This document shows, piece by piece, positions 17,801-25,963 of a stretch of 64,000 nucleotides of DNA. Source of the DNA: Lewinellaceae bacterium (lineage in GTDB: Bacteria > Bacteroidota > Bacteroidia > Chitinophagales > Saprospiraceae). Where the stretch lies: positions 89,098 through 153,097 of the forward strand of contig JADJWX010000001.1 in the NCBI GenBank assembly GCA_016716135.1, given 5' to 3'. Position numbers and translations under genes: made by a program. Below the pieces are notes generated by a model. The model did no database searches. It had not been told where the DNA came from and saw only the letters and a program-made list of their open reading frames with translations. Numbering within the stretch: position 1 is the first letter of the stretch; each line of letters begins with the position of its first letter.

Positions 17801-19260
17801 CAGAACTTGACCTGGTCGTAAAACCGGTTGCTCGGCTGGCAGCCATTGGCATCCATCCGGCGCGCTTTGAAATACACTTGTGTCGCACAGTTGTCATACG
17901 AACCGTCGTCAAAGGTCGAAGCATTGACCAAGGCCATGCCGCTAACACCGAGGGAAACCTGGGTAAACTCATCGCAAATGGCGCCCGGAGGTGAGCTGTC
18001 CTCCACGGTGATATTAAAGGCGCAAGTAGTGGAATTACCGCAGTCATCTTCCACGATATAGGTCATGGCCGTGACCCCGATCGGCAGGTTCTGGGCGAAG
18101 CCCAACACACCCAGCGTATCCGGCGCCCACAGGTTGTTGCCCGGGAAAGTGGTCAGAGTGCCGTTGAGGGTTTGCCCTATGCCATTAACGGTATAAACGG
18201 CTTTAATGGACTTGATACGCGAGCAGTTGTCTTCGATGATCACATCGGGAAGATCAAAATCGCTCTCACAATCCCAGGGATTGGTTCCGACAGTCATATC
18301 ATCCGGGCAAGCGATGGTTGGTCCGGTGCCGTCCTGCACTTTGATCAATTGGATGTAATACGTCGGGTTAGGATTGGGTGGCAGTTGGGTGGTCGGCAAA
18401 CACCAGTCGTACAGGGTCCAGGTGCGCAAAATTTTATAGGAGCCGTCGCAAATCGGCAAGATTTGGTCGGCATAAACCACATTCAGTTCGCAATAGGAAT
18501 TTTGCGGATACAACGGGAAGTCAATACCAAATTCTGTAATGTACGGTGCACCGGTAAATGCCGGGCTTGTGTTCGGATTGGTGCATGATACCGTTACATC
18601 GGCCGGGAAGGTGATATCGCCGATATTGCGGCGTTCGAAATAAATGTACTGGGTACAGTTCGACTGGTTTCCGCTTTGGTCGATAGCCGTCCACACGCGT
18701 TTTACGTATGCGCTGATGTTGCTGAGACCATTAATCGTTTCCGAGCAGCCCAGGTCAAACCAGGTATCGAGGTAGGAAGTGGTATAGTTACCGCAGTTTT
18801 CATTGATTTCGGGGTACGCTTCATTGATACCGAGTTCATCAAAGAGGTAGTCCGGAGAGTAGGAAGTAATGGCACAGCTCAGGAAAATATTGGTGCAAAT
18901 AAGTTGAGGCGCCAGTTTGTCCTCCACGTGCACATAGCCCTGGCAACTGTTGCCAGTATTCAGGTCGCGCACCCGCGTTTGCAGGGTTTGGTTAATGTGT
19001 GCGCTGGTAAGGATACCCGGCACCCACACGCCGTTTACTTTGATTTCCACAACAAGGTTGCCGTTCGGGCAACCGCCTCCCTCCAGGATCATATCGGCTT
19101 CCAGTTCAACGTAGCAATCATCGTCCAGGGATACCTGCACCAGGTTGTTGCAGACAAGCGTGCATTGGCCTGCTGCCGTGGTGTTGGCCGAAAGGGCAAA
19201 AATCAAAGCCAGCAGGATGCTCCAGGTATTAGCGGCAAATGTAAAGTTCGCTTTTGCCAT
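14884..19260 (-). CDS. Large secreted T9SS surface protein with HYR-like repeats and a dockerin-like segment
   Basis: 1458 residues from the ATG at 19260; an upstream ATG at 19308 would place 16 polar residues before the signal peptide, so the later start (MAKANFTFAANTW) is preferred. A signal peptide ends near TTAAGQ. Many cysteine-containing, beta-rich repeats follow (for example KLAPQLICTN, VEDSSPPGAICDEF, FVVKDCKAPTVVCTN), resembling HYR/Ig-like modules. Near 1220-1300 a dockerin-like segment appears (DANSSRSITTFDIVELRKLI, later VKIGDVNGNAQAN). The last 75 residues are a T9SS type A sorting domain (NTPNPVREQTIISFNLPEAT to KKMIVVD). Expected at the cell surface or released; adhesion is likely but inferred. 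Confidence 0.88.
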   Translation of the reverse strand: MAKANFTFAANTWSILLALIFALSANTTAAGQCTLVCNNLVQVSLDDDCYVELEADMILEGGGCPNGNLVVEIKVNGVWVPGILTSAHINQTLQTRVRDLNTGNSCQGYVHVEDKLAPQLICTNIFLSCAITSYSPDYLFDELGINEAYPEINENCGNYTTSYLDTWFDLGCSETINGLSNISAYVKRVWTAIDQSGNQSNCTQYIYFERRNIGDITFPADVTVSCTNPNTSPAFTGAPYITEFGIDFPLYPQNSYCELNVVYADQILPICDGSYKILRTWTLYDWCLPTTQLPPNPNPTYYIQLIKVQDGTGPTIACPDDMTVGTNPWDCESDFDLPDVIIEDNCSRIKSIKAVYTVNGIGQTLNGTLTTFPGNNLWAPDTLGVLGFAQNLPIGVTAMTYIVEDDCGNSTTCAFNITVEDSSPPGAICDEFTQVSLGVSGMALVNASTFDDGSYDNCATQVYFKARRMDANGCQPSNRFYDQVKFCCEDINDTIMVVFRVYDVPVPAGEVSLEFEEWHSNECMVQVFVDDKLKPTCVPPPNVTVSCENFDPSLWAYGMATATDNCCIDTITATANYTFFDTLCNKGTITRTFRSFDCGGLSSQCTQRVFVNYEQDYYIKFPDDAIVTSCNGSGMYGEPSFFGEDCELLGVSHEDVIFTVVPDACYKIERTWTIINWCTYNPNLGCIEVPNPNPNATANHSSNLPGPTVSPAGTPAPWAPTVVRVNPTDPSPTNFSIFWSANANCYKYKQIIKVIDTQAPFVEDCPTSPVEICDLTANNAQLWNESYWFDNQTNSHDLCEAPTDLTVTATDLCSGANVTVRYLLFLDLDNTGTMETVISSTNLPGFNTVFYDNAQNPNFQGGTARQFDERPVPLNQKYGFALQTTVSGNKKVASVRWNTQQQPTNFVVPELPYGTHKIKWIVSDGCGNEGTCEYTFVVKDCKAPTVVCTNGLSVNIMPTGMIQLWATDFLEYTEDNCTPSDLLKIGIRKSGTGTGFPTNPDGSPQTNVSFTCDELGTQFVELWSIDLAGNADFCETYVIVQDNMGVCGPAGSNATVAGSLKTDGDNGLLDGHVELAGTPPNGLPPFTMFNMSDATGLYVFTNAIPMASNYTLTPTKDNDHLNGVSTFDLVLINKHILGLEPLGNSYKMIAADANSSRSITTFDIVELRKLILGLYSELPSNTSWRFVDKAYTFPNPDNPFQEVFPETKSVVDVQTNQFASDFVAVKIGDVNGNAQANLISSEDRSAGTLFVDIAERSVKAGEVFTVDFTPGTDFAGYQFTLNTGGLELLELLPGENQTANNFGVFAKDGAVTVSVDGASGFAARFRASKTGMLSQLLGVSSRITRAEAYKADGESYDVAFRFNGANGSVVAGAGFELLQNTPNPVREQTIISFNLPEATTATLTISNAEGRLVKVLNGAYGKGLNTVTINRSDLTSGVLFYQLETPTHSATKKMIVVD

Positions 19261-19511
19261 GAGATTAAGATAAAGTGAATTAAGTGAATAGATATGGTTG
19301 AAAAACAAAATGGATTAAATCAGGTTTCTTTACTTTTCAAAAAATACGGGTGCAAATAAACGCAAAATTCAACGGCGCCGGACAAACATTAACGCTGTAA
19401 CGACGCAGGCCATCAAGCAGCAAAAACAGTGCCTCAAATTAAAAAAAAGATACCTGCGTACAGGTATTTTTTTCAATGTTGGAAGATTTCGTTTTGGAAA
19501 GGAAGTGCGGA

Positions 19512-20189
19512 TTACACCAGATTGTGTTCAAAGGCGATCTTAATCAGGCTGGCAGTATTGTTTACGCCCAGCTTTCGCATGATATTTTTGCGGTGTACGC
19601 TCACAGTCTGGTCGCTGATGTACAGTTTTTTAGCAATATCCTTATTGCTCAGCACCTGACCGATATAGCCCATAATTTCAATTTCGCGGCGGGTGAGCCC
19701 AAACTTTCGCGCAAAGCGGCTTTCCGGCATCGCAGCATCCATACCGAACCCTTGCATGCCCTCACTGAGGGTCACGCCTTTGCCCAGGAATGTTTTGCCG
19801 GCCATCACCTCCTCCACTGCCCGCAGCAATTCGTCGCGCGTGGTAGACCGCAACAACAACCCGTCGCCTCCGGCACGGAAGGCGGCTTTGATCAGGCGGG
19901 TGTCGTCGCTTTGCGTAAACAATAAAATACGCAAATGCGGATGCGCCTTTTTCAAAACTGGCAATAATTTTAAACCCTCGCTGTCGGAAAGATTCATATC
20001 CATCAATAGTAAATCAACCTGTGACCTGTTCAATGTTTCTGCAATGGCAGCCGGGTTTTGCAAAACCCCCTTCAGCAAAAAATGGAACTTTCCCGATGGA
20101 ATGTTCAGGATGTTTCGCAATCCCTCAACAAAAATCGGGTGACCGTCGGCAATCAGTACATTCAGAGATTTAACAGATGGATTAATCAT
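19512..20189 (-). CDS. LuxR/NarL-type response regulator with atypical receiver
   Basis: 225 residues from the ATG at 20189; an earlier ATG at 20330 would add 47 residues unlike the family. Receiver about 9-130 with phosphoacceptor D64 (LLLMDMNLSDSEG). The acidic pocket reads IADGHP, with Gly where a second Asp is usual, and the conserved Lys is replaced by R114 (LLLRSTT). The C-terminal HTH is canonical: LTRREIEIMGYIGQVLSNKD and TVSVHRKNIMRKLGV. It lies upstream of, and in the same direction as, the T9SS surface-protein gene, 251 bp apart. Phosphorylation may be weak or unneeded; this is inferred. Confidence 0.9.
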   Translation of the reverse strand: MINPSVKSLNVLIADGHPIFVEGLRNILNIPSGKFHFLLKGVLQNPAAIAETLNRSQVDLLLMDMNLSDSEGLKLLPVLKKAHPHLRILLFTQSDDTRLIKAAFRAGGDGLLLRSTTRDELLRAVEEVMAGKTFLGKGVTLSEGMQGFGMDAAMPESRFARKFGLTRREIEIMGYIGQVLSNKDIAKKLYISDQTVSVHRKNIMRKLGVNNTASLIKIAFEHNLV

Positions 20190-20521
20190 ATTACGCGGAG
20201 TATTGCTCGGAACAGACAATGGCAATTTCCGTACCAAATTCCGTGCAGCAGACTGCAACCAAATCAACACATTATGGAATCTTTTACTAATTTTGTGGCC
20301 GTTTAATCCTTTGTCTGAAAACAGACACAATTTCCCATGAACAGAACCATTTAGGCTTGGCGGTTTCCCACACTCCTTCCTCCTTCCTGTGCTGGTTGTG
20401 TTCGTCCGATTTTATAGATGTTCGAACTGTATTCGTTTTTTAAACGACCGGTGTGTTGTCTGATCCAATCGGGCACACTTTATAATCTTAGCTTTTACTG
20501 ACCAGCAATTGTACACGGACG
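20190..20521. other. Divergent intergenic region
   Basis: 332 bp between the LuxR-type regulator (minus) and the haloperoxidase-like gene (plus). It must hold both promoters. A weak AT-rich TATAATCTTAG lies about 30 bp before the plus-strand ATG. No RNA gene or clear repeat was seen. Confidence 0.4.
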
Positions 20522-21877
20522 ATGAAAAAGTTTATTACCCTGCTTTTTGTTGCGCTTCTGGCAATCCCCTTTGGTTGTGACAAAAATTCGGACCCGATTT
20601 TTGTGCGTGCCCGCACACACAAAGCCACCAAATACGAGGGCAGACTCGCCCACGAGTGGATGGTCATGGCCAGCGACATGATCAAAGAAAACTACCTCTA
20701 CGGCCCCCAGGCCGCCCGCATCTTCGGGTATCTGGGCCTCACCGCATGGGAATCTGTTTGCTTCGGCCTGGATGACGGCAAAAGCCTGGCCGGTCAGATC
20801 AACGATTACCCAACCCCCGCACAGATCGACCTGAACCGGGAATACGACTGGGGCATCGTGATGTGCACCGCGATGAAAACCGTATTTCCCCAACTCATCG
20901 AAAACATCAATAATGCCCAACGCAGTCAGGTGGATGTACTGGCCGCTCTGCAGGAAGACGAAATGATGAAAAACGGCATTTCGGAAGTGGTACGGCAAGA
21001 CTCCAGAGACCTGGGCGCCCGGATTGCCCTGCAAATCAACGAGCGCATCCGCAAAGACGGCCGCGAGCTGATCCGAAATATCGTACCGGTTATCCCCAAC
21101 CGCGACGATTCACACAAGTGGTACTGGGACCCCGCCACCCTCGGCCAGGTACCCGTGGAACCGCTGTGGGGTACCCTGCGCACCTTTGTTATCGACAATG
21201 CCCAGGCCTGCGAACCCAACCCACCCTATCCGTACTCGGAAAGCTCAACTAGCGATTTTTACAAGGACGCACTGGAAGTGTACAATATCGAACGCACACC
21301 CTCCAACAAAGCCATTGCCTACCACTGGGAAAATGGCGTAGGCCGCACCAGCAGCCCCGCCGGTCACTGGATGAACATAGCCCGCCAACTGCTGCAACAG
21401 GAAGACCGCAACCTGGCCGAATGCGCCAAAGCGTATTGCCTGGTTGGTTTTGCCGCAGCCGACGGATTTACCGCTTGCTGGTTTTCCAAATACAAATACT
21501 TCCTGCTTCGCCCGGTAACCTACATCCGGGAGAACATAGACCCCACCTGGGTCCCGCTGCTGAACACCCCACCCTATCCCGATTACTCCTCGGGCTCCTC
21601 CGTCATGGGTGGCGCCTGCCCGCAGGTGCTGATCAGCCTGTTCGGCGATATCGCCTTTACCGATCGCACACACCTGGGCAGCCCGCTTTACACGCCCGAC
21701 GGCGGCCCATTTGTGTTGCCCGAACGTAGCTTTACCAGCCTCACCCAAGCCGGTGAAGACGCCATGTTCAGCCGGGTGATCGGCGGCGTACACTTCCGCC
21801 GGGCCTGCGAAGAAGGGCTCCAGTCGGGCCGCTGTGTGGCCAATACGATTCTTGCCCGCACGGATTTTGGGTTTTAA
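20522..21877 (+). CDS. Vanadium-dependent haloperoxidase/PAP2-like lipoprotein lacking the acid-base His
   Basis: 451 residues with a lipobox (AIPFGC, Cys19). The alpha-helical fold and C-terminal motifs match vanadium haloperoxidases: K323 and R330 in KYKYFLLRPV; S357-G358 in DYSSGSSV; R418 and H424 in FSRVIGGVHF. All residues that hold vanadate or phosphate are thus present. The SGH motif, however, reads SGS, so the His that acts as acid-base in chloroperoxidase is Ser359. The protein may be a phosphatase-like or altered peroxidase, or a binding protein. It stands alone by spacing. Confidence 0.85.
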   Translation: MKKFITLLFVALLAIPFGCDKNSDPIFVRARTHKATKYEGRLAHEWMVMASDMIKENYLYGPQAARIFGYLGLTAWESVCFGLDDGKSLAGQINDYPTPAQIDLNREYDWGIVMCTAMKTVFPQLIENINNAQRSQVDVLAALQEDEMMKNGISEVVRQDSRDLGARIALQINERIRKDGRELIRNIVPVIPNRDDSHKWYWDPATLGQVPVEPLWGTLRTFVIDNAQACEPNPPYPYSESSTSDFYKDALEVYNIERTPSNKAIAYHWENGVGRTSSPAGHWMNIARQLLQQEDRNLAECAKAYCLVGFAAADGFTACWFSKYKYFLLRPVTYIRENIDPTWVPLLNTPPYPDYSSGSSVMGGACPQVLISLFGDIAFTDRTHLGSPLYTPDGGPFVLPERSFTSLTQAGEDAMFSRVIGGVHFRRACEEGLQSGRCVANTILARTDFGF

Positions 21878-22027
21878 CGCGGCCCCAAATCCTTGCTCAA
21901 ACGGATAAAGAATGGAGGCGCGATGGATAAATTCCAGCGCCTCCGTTTTTATTCCTAATAAACTTTTGCGAAGCCTAACCGTGGCTCGCCTCAAAGCGGT
22001 ATTTTCGCCAAAACGCACCGCCGTTCC

Positions 22028-24070
22028 ATGCCACAGCATTCGCCGTTTCCACACCTGTTCGCACCGCTCGACCTGGGCTTCACCACCTTGCCCAACCGTA
22101 TTCTGATGGGCTCCATGCACACCGGGCTGGAAGAAGACAAAGGCAGTTTACACCGGCTGGCCGACTATTTTGCCGCCCGCGCACGCGGTGGCGCCGGCCT
22201 GATGGTCACTGGCGGCATTGCCCCCAACCGGCAAGGCTGGCTGGCGCCTTTCGGCGCAAAACTGACAACCACCACCGAAGCAAAACAACACGCTCCCGTA
22301 ACTACGGCCGTACACAATGCCGGTGGAAAAATTTGCCTGCAAATCCTGCACGCCGGCCGCTATGGCATGCACCCCATGCTTGTGGCGCCCAGCCCGATCC
22401 GCGCCCGCATTTCACCGTTCCGCCCCTGGGAAATGAGCCCGCGGCTCATTCGCGCCACCATCCGCGATTTTGCGCGCAGCGCGGCACTCGCCCGCGAAGC
22501 CGGCTACGACGGGGTAGAGATCATGGGCAGCGAGGGCTACCTGATCAACCAGTTTACCGTACCACGCACCAACAAACGCACGGATGCCTGGGGCGGCTCG
22601 TTTGAAAACCGCATCCGTTTCCCCCTGGAGATTATGCGCGCCGTGCGGGAAAAAACCGGGCCGGATTTCATTGTCATCTTTCGCATTTCCATGCTTGATC
22701 TCGTCGAGGACGGCAGCACCTGGGACGAAGTGGTCGCCTTCGCCAAAGCCATTGAAACAGCCGGCGCCACCATCATCAACACCGGCATCGGCTGGCACGA
22801 GGCTCGCATTCCCACCATCGCCACGATGGTGCCCCGCGGCGCTTACACCTGGGTTACCGAACGCCTGAAAACAGCCGTCGGCATACCGCTAATTACGACC
22901 AACCGCATCAATACCCCGGAAAAAGCCGAAGAAATTCTGGCCACGGGGCAAGCCGACATGGTGAGCATGGCCCGCCCCTTGCTTGCCGATCCCGACTTCC
23001 CGCGCAAAGCAAAGGCCGGCCAGGCCAACGCGATCAATACCTGCATTGCCTGTAACCAGGCCTGCCTCGACCATGTTTTTGAACAAAAAACAGCATCCTG
23101 CCTGGTGAATCCCAGGGCTGCTACGGGCAACTTGCCCCAAGCTCCTGAGGGCAAGGGAGCAATTGCCGTTGTCGGCGCCGGGCCCGCCGGGCTTTCCGCA
23201 GCGGTTGAACTGGCAACCCGCGGCTTTTCCGTGCACCTTTTTGAGGCCTCCGGCGCCATCGGTGGGCAGTTTAACCTTGCCAAACGCATACCCGGCAAGG
23301 AAGAATACGCCGAAACGATCCGGTATTTCGATACCATGCTGAAAAAAACCGGAGTGGCCGTGCACCTGAACACCGGCGCCGGCGCCGATTTTCTATTGAA
23401 AAAAGGATTTCAGGAGGTGGTACTGGCTACCGGCGTTGCTCCACGGATACCTGCACTGGAAGGCATTGGCCATCCGAAAGTCCTTTCGTACACCGATGTG
23501 CTGTCCGATCAAAAGCCGGTGGGCAAAAAAGTTGCCATTATCGGGGCGGGCGGAATTGGCTTTGATGTAGCCATGTATCTTACGGCAAACCACCAGGTCT
23601 TGGCAAGCGATGCTGCGCGCATTGCCGCCTACCAGCAGGAATGGGGCATCGACCAGAACTACCAACACCGCGGCGGCCTGACCGACCCGCAGCCCGAAAC
23701 GCCGGCTCGCCAGGTCTGGCTGTTGCAGCGCTCCAAAGGCAAAGTAGGCGCCGGCCTGGGCAAAACCACCGGCTGGGCACACCGGCTTACGCTGAAAAAC
23801 CGGGGTGTGCAGATGTGGAATAGCGTGCAGTACCACCGTGTCGACGATGCCGGGCTACACCTGTCTGTCAACGGCAAGCAGCAAATTCTCGACGTCGACC
23901 ATGTGATTGTTTGCGCGGGCCAGGAACCCCTGCGCACGCTCCAGGCACCCCTCGAAGCCGCCGGCATCCGCGTGCACCTGATCGGGGGCGCCAAACTGGC
24001 CGCCGAACTGGATGCCAAACGGGCCATCGAAGAAGGCATGGTGGTTGCTCAAACCATACGCCCGGGGTAA
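22028..24070 (+). CDS. fadH: 2,4-dienoyl-CoA reductase (NADPH), Old Yellow Enzyme family
   Basis: 680 residues, close to the 672 of E. coli FadH. The N-terminal FMN TIM barrel (LFAPLDLGFTTLPNRILMGS) carries the active-site Y171 (GSEGYLINQF) and H257 (GIGWHEAR). Four cysteines C339, C342, C346 and C358 match the spacing of the FadH [4Fe-4S] cluster. The C-terminal half has FAD- and NADPH-type Rossmann motifs (VVGAGPAGLSAA, AIIGAGGIGFDVA). It reduces 2,4-dienoyl-CoA during oxidation of unsaturated fatty acids. The call fits FadH better than trimethylamine dehydrogenase because of the active-site motifs. A flavin reductase follows 78 bp downstream. Confidence 0.9.
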   Translation: MPQHSPFPHLFAPLDLGFTTLPNRILMGSMHTGLEEDKGSLHRLADYFAARARGGAGLMVTGGIAPNRQGWLAPFGAKLTTTTEAKQHAPVTTAVHNAGGKICLQILHAGRYGMHPMLVAPSPIRARISPFRPWEMSPRLIRATIRDFARSAALAREAGYDGVEIMGSEGYLINQFTVPRTNKRTDAWGGSFENRIRFPLEIMRAVREKTGPDFIVIFRISMLDLVEDGSTWDEVVAFAKAIETAGATIINTGIGWHEARIPTIATMVPRGAYTWVTERLKTAVGIPLITTNRINTPEKAEEILATGQADMVSMARPLLADPDFPRKAKAGQANAINTCIACNQACLDHVFEQKTASCLVNPRAATGNLPQAPEGKGAIAVVGAGPAGLSAAVELATRGFSVHLFEASGAIGGQFNLAKRIPGKEEYAETIRYFDTMLKKTGVAVHLNTGAGADFLLKKGFQEVVLATGVAPRIPALEGIGHPKVLSYTDVLSDQKPVGKKVAIIGAGGIGFDVAMYLTANHQVLASDAARIAAYQQEWGIDQNYQHRGGLTDPQPETPARQVWLLQRSKGKVGAGLGKTTGWAHRLTLKNRGVQMWNSVQYHRVDDAGLHLSVNGKQQILDVDHVIVCAGQEPLRTLQAPLEAAGIRVHLIGGAKLAAELDAKRAIEEGMVVAQTIRPG

Positions 24071-24148
24071 GCCAATCCCCAAATCCGTATTTGCATCAAA
24101 CAACAACGATTTACCGTCAACTCTTTTTCCCGGAACAACCAACCGCGC

Positions 24149-24772
24149 ATGATCTTCACCCTCTCCGACATCGAACAACTGGCCCGCATCCCGCGCCTCA
24201 CCCTCATCAACGCTATTTCGGGCTTCAAAAGCGCCAACCTGGTCGGAACCAGCAGCGCAAGCAAGGTGCCAAACCTCGCCATTTTCTCTTCTGCCGTACA
24301 CCTCGGTTCCGACCCGCCCCTGATCGGAATTGTGACCCGCCCGGTCGACGGCGAGCTCAAAACGACCCGGCACACGTACCAGAATATTCGCGAGAGCGGT
24401 TTTTTTACCTTAAATCATATTCATACCGGGATTATCGAAGCCGCCCACCAGACGTCGGCAGCTTATCCCGATGAAGTGTCGGAGTTTGAACAGGTCGGCC
24501 TGACGCCGTTCTGGTCGAAGCGCCTGCCCAACGCGCCTTATGTCGCCGAAGCCCGCATCCGGCTGGGTCTTGAATATGTGGAGGAATACTGCATAGCCGC
24601 CAACAACACTATCCTGATCGTTGGCAAAGTGCTCGAACTGTATCTGCCCGATACCTGCGTGGATGCCCGCGGGAATGTGGACCTGAATCTGGCTGAAACG
24701 GTGGCGATCAGCGGGCTCGACACGTACCACCAGGGTTTGCAACTGAAGCGGATGGAATACGCCAGGGTTTGA
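24149..24772 (+). CDS. Flavin reductase family protein
   Basis: 207 residues. The FMN-binding split-barrel pattern is visible: LINAISGFKSANLVGTSS, PNLAIFSSAVHLGSDPPLIG, TRHTYQNIRESGFFTLN. Members reduce flavin with NAD(P)H or bind FMN as cofactor of an oxidoreductase. It follows fadH on the same strand and may be co-transcribed, but no direct functional link is shown. The partner could equally be an unlinked monooxygenase. Confidence 0.85.
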   Translation: MIFTLSDIEQLARIPRLTLINAISGFKSANLVGTSSASKVPNLAIFSSAVHLGSDPPLIGIVTRPVDGELKTTRHTYQNIRESGFFTLNHIHTGIIEAAHQTSAAYPDEVSEFEQVGLTPFWSKRLPNAPYVAEARIRLGLEYVEEYCIAANNTILIVGKVLELYLPDTCVDARGNVDLNLAETVAISGLDTYHQGLQLKRMEYARV

Positions 24773-24838
24773 TCTTTACTTGAAAAAAAAGATCACTTGC
24801 ATTCCAGGGCAGACGCATCCCAAATCTCTACAAAAAAA

Positions 24839-25347
24839 GACCTCGGAGAGGTCAAATGTTTGTAGAATCGCACCGGTTAAACGTTGCACGACCTCAGAGC
24901 GGTCGAATATCCAGGTGTTAACTCCTGCACATGCGACCTCTCTACCGGCGTGCAAAGGCAAGTTATATTTAGGATTCCCCTTTTCGAGCGGGCAGGTTGC
25001 TCGCTGCACTCGGAATGACAAGACCACCTTATAAGAATCCGGGGGGCGAAAGATTTGGAAAAATGGAACATTGCCGCGCCCCCCAGTTTTGGCCTCAGCC
25101 TATCCCACAATGGTTGGGCTAAAAGAAAGGGGCGACGAAATGTTGCTTTACCGGGTTTTACCGCCCCTCCTGTTTTATTTAATACGCATTGTCATTCCGA
25201 GCGCAGCGAGGAACCTGTACAAGCGCAAGGGAGAAATGCTAAAAGCCAAATGGTTACCACAAATATTACCAATCATTGCACGCCGGTACCGAGGTCGTCG
25301 GGCGCCTTTAAATCTCTGATCTACAAATATTTGACTTCTCCGAAGTC
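24839..25347. repeat. Second copy of the four-hairpin element, split by an insertion
   Basis: Reading inverted relative to 8391-8609, the hairpins are at 24839 (GACCTCGGAGAGGTC), 24890 (GACCTCAGAGCGGTC), a third split into GACCTC at 24935 and GAGGTC at 25291, and 25333 (GACTTCTCCGAAGTC). The first three starts keep the 51 and 45 bp spacing. Removing 347 bp from the third hairpin restores the last 51 bp step. Both copies share the segment ATCTCTGATCTACAAATATT before the last hairpin. The motif CAGGGCAGACGCAT at 24806 also occurs in the 14383 cassette. Confidence 0.85.
24943..25288. mobile_element. 346-bp MITE-like element with perfect 13-bp terminal inverted repeats
   Basis: TACCGGCGTGCAA at 24943-24955 and TTGCACGCCGGTA at 25276-25288 are exact inverted repeats. 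They bound the only stretch missing from the intact repeat copy, so the boundaries are set by comparison within the window. If TA is the duplicated target, the repeats are 11 bp and the site suits an IS630/Tc1-type transposase; this is inferred. The interior codes for nothing convincing. It holds more inverted pairs, including GGGGGGCG with CGCCCCCC and two diverged copies of a CTCGCTGC-CTCGGAATGACA motif in opposite orientation. Confidence 0.7.
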
Positions 25348-25408
25348 ATGTTAAAAATTCAGACTCCAAGTTTCTGTTACTTGTTCAGGATTCATGCGAA
25401 CCGGGTTG

Positions 25409-25837
25409 CTACTTTTTCGTCCAGCCGCCCAAAATCGCACCGATCAAGGTAAAAAGTACCAGGGAGTACAGCCCGTCCACCAAAGTCAGGCTGAATGGAT
25501 TGTTGGCAAACAGGTTCCCGGTGGCAATGCCAACGAAAAACACCAGGCCAAAAACGCCACCGGCTTTGGCGCCGTCCATCCAGCTGTTGATGCCCATGCG
25601 CCCCAGAAACCAGTTCATGGCCAGCGCATACACGACCATCGCGATGGTATTGACGATCATCGGGGTGGACGACATGGGTACTTCCACGCCGTTTTTGAAC
25701 ATTTTGTCGCCTTCCATGGTAAAGCCGTTGCCGGCCATCCACTGTTCCTGAAACAGTACACCGTACCAAAGAAAGCCGAGCAGCATGGTGCCGACTACGG
25801 CAACTACAATTGCCAACCAGTTGGTTTTCCTTTCCAT
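25409..25837 (-). CDS. DUF1761 family membrane protein
   Basis: 142 residues, four predicted transmembrane helices: about 7-27, 61-80, 88-107 and 118-136. The N-terminal NWLAIVVAVVGTMLLGFLWYGVLF and the following EQWMAGNGF are characteristic of DUF1761. No function is established for the family. The AT-rich 126 bp upstream separate it from the disrupted membrane protein gene on the same strand. Confidence 0.85.
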   Translation of the reverse strand: MERKTNWLAIVVAVVGTMLLGFLWYGVLFQEQWMAGNGFTMEGDKMFKNGVEVPMSSTPMIVNTIAMVVYALAMNWFLGRMGINSWMDGAKAGGVFGLVFFVGIATGNLFANNPFSLTLVDGLYSLVLFTLIGAILGGWTKK

Positions 25838-25963
25838 AATTTTGCTTTTTTTAGTTTGTTAACAATAGGAAATGTGTGCAATTGTAAAAAAAATGTTTTA
25901 AGTTTTCTCAAAAAAATGTGTTATTTTTTTGAGAAAAAACCACATTTTGCCAGTTTTAAAACT

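Noticed and set aside
24777..25361. Small coding frames in the repeat region after the flavin reductase
   Set aside because: They are made of repeat sequence on both strands and show no conserved protein pattern.
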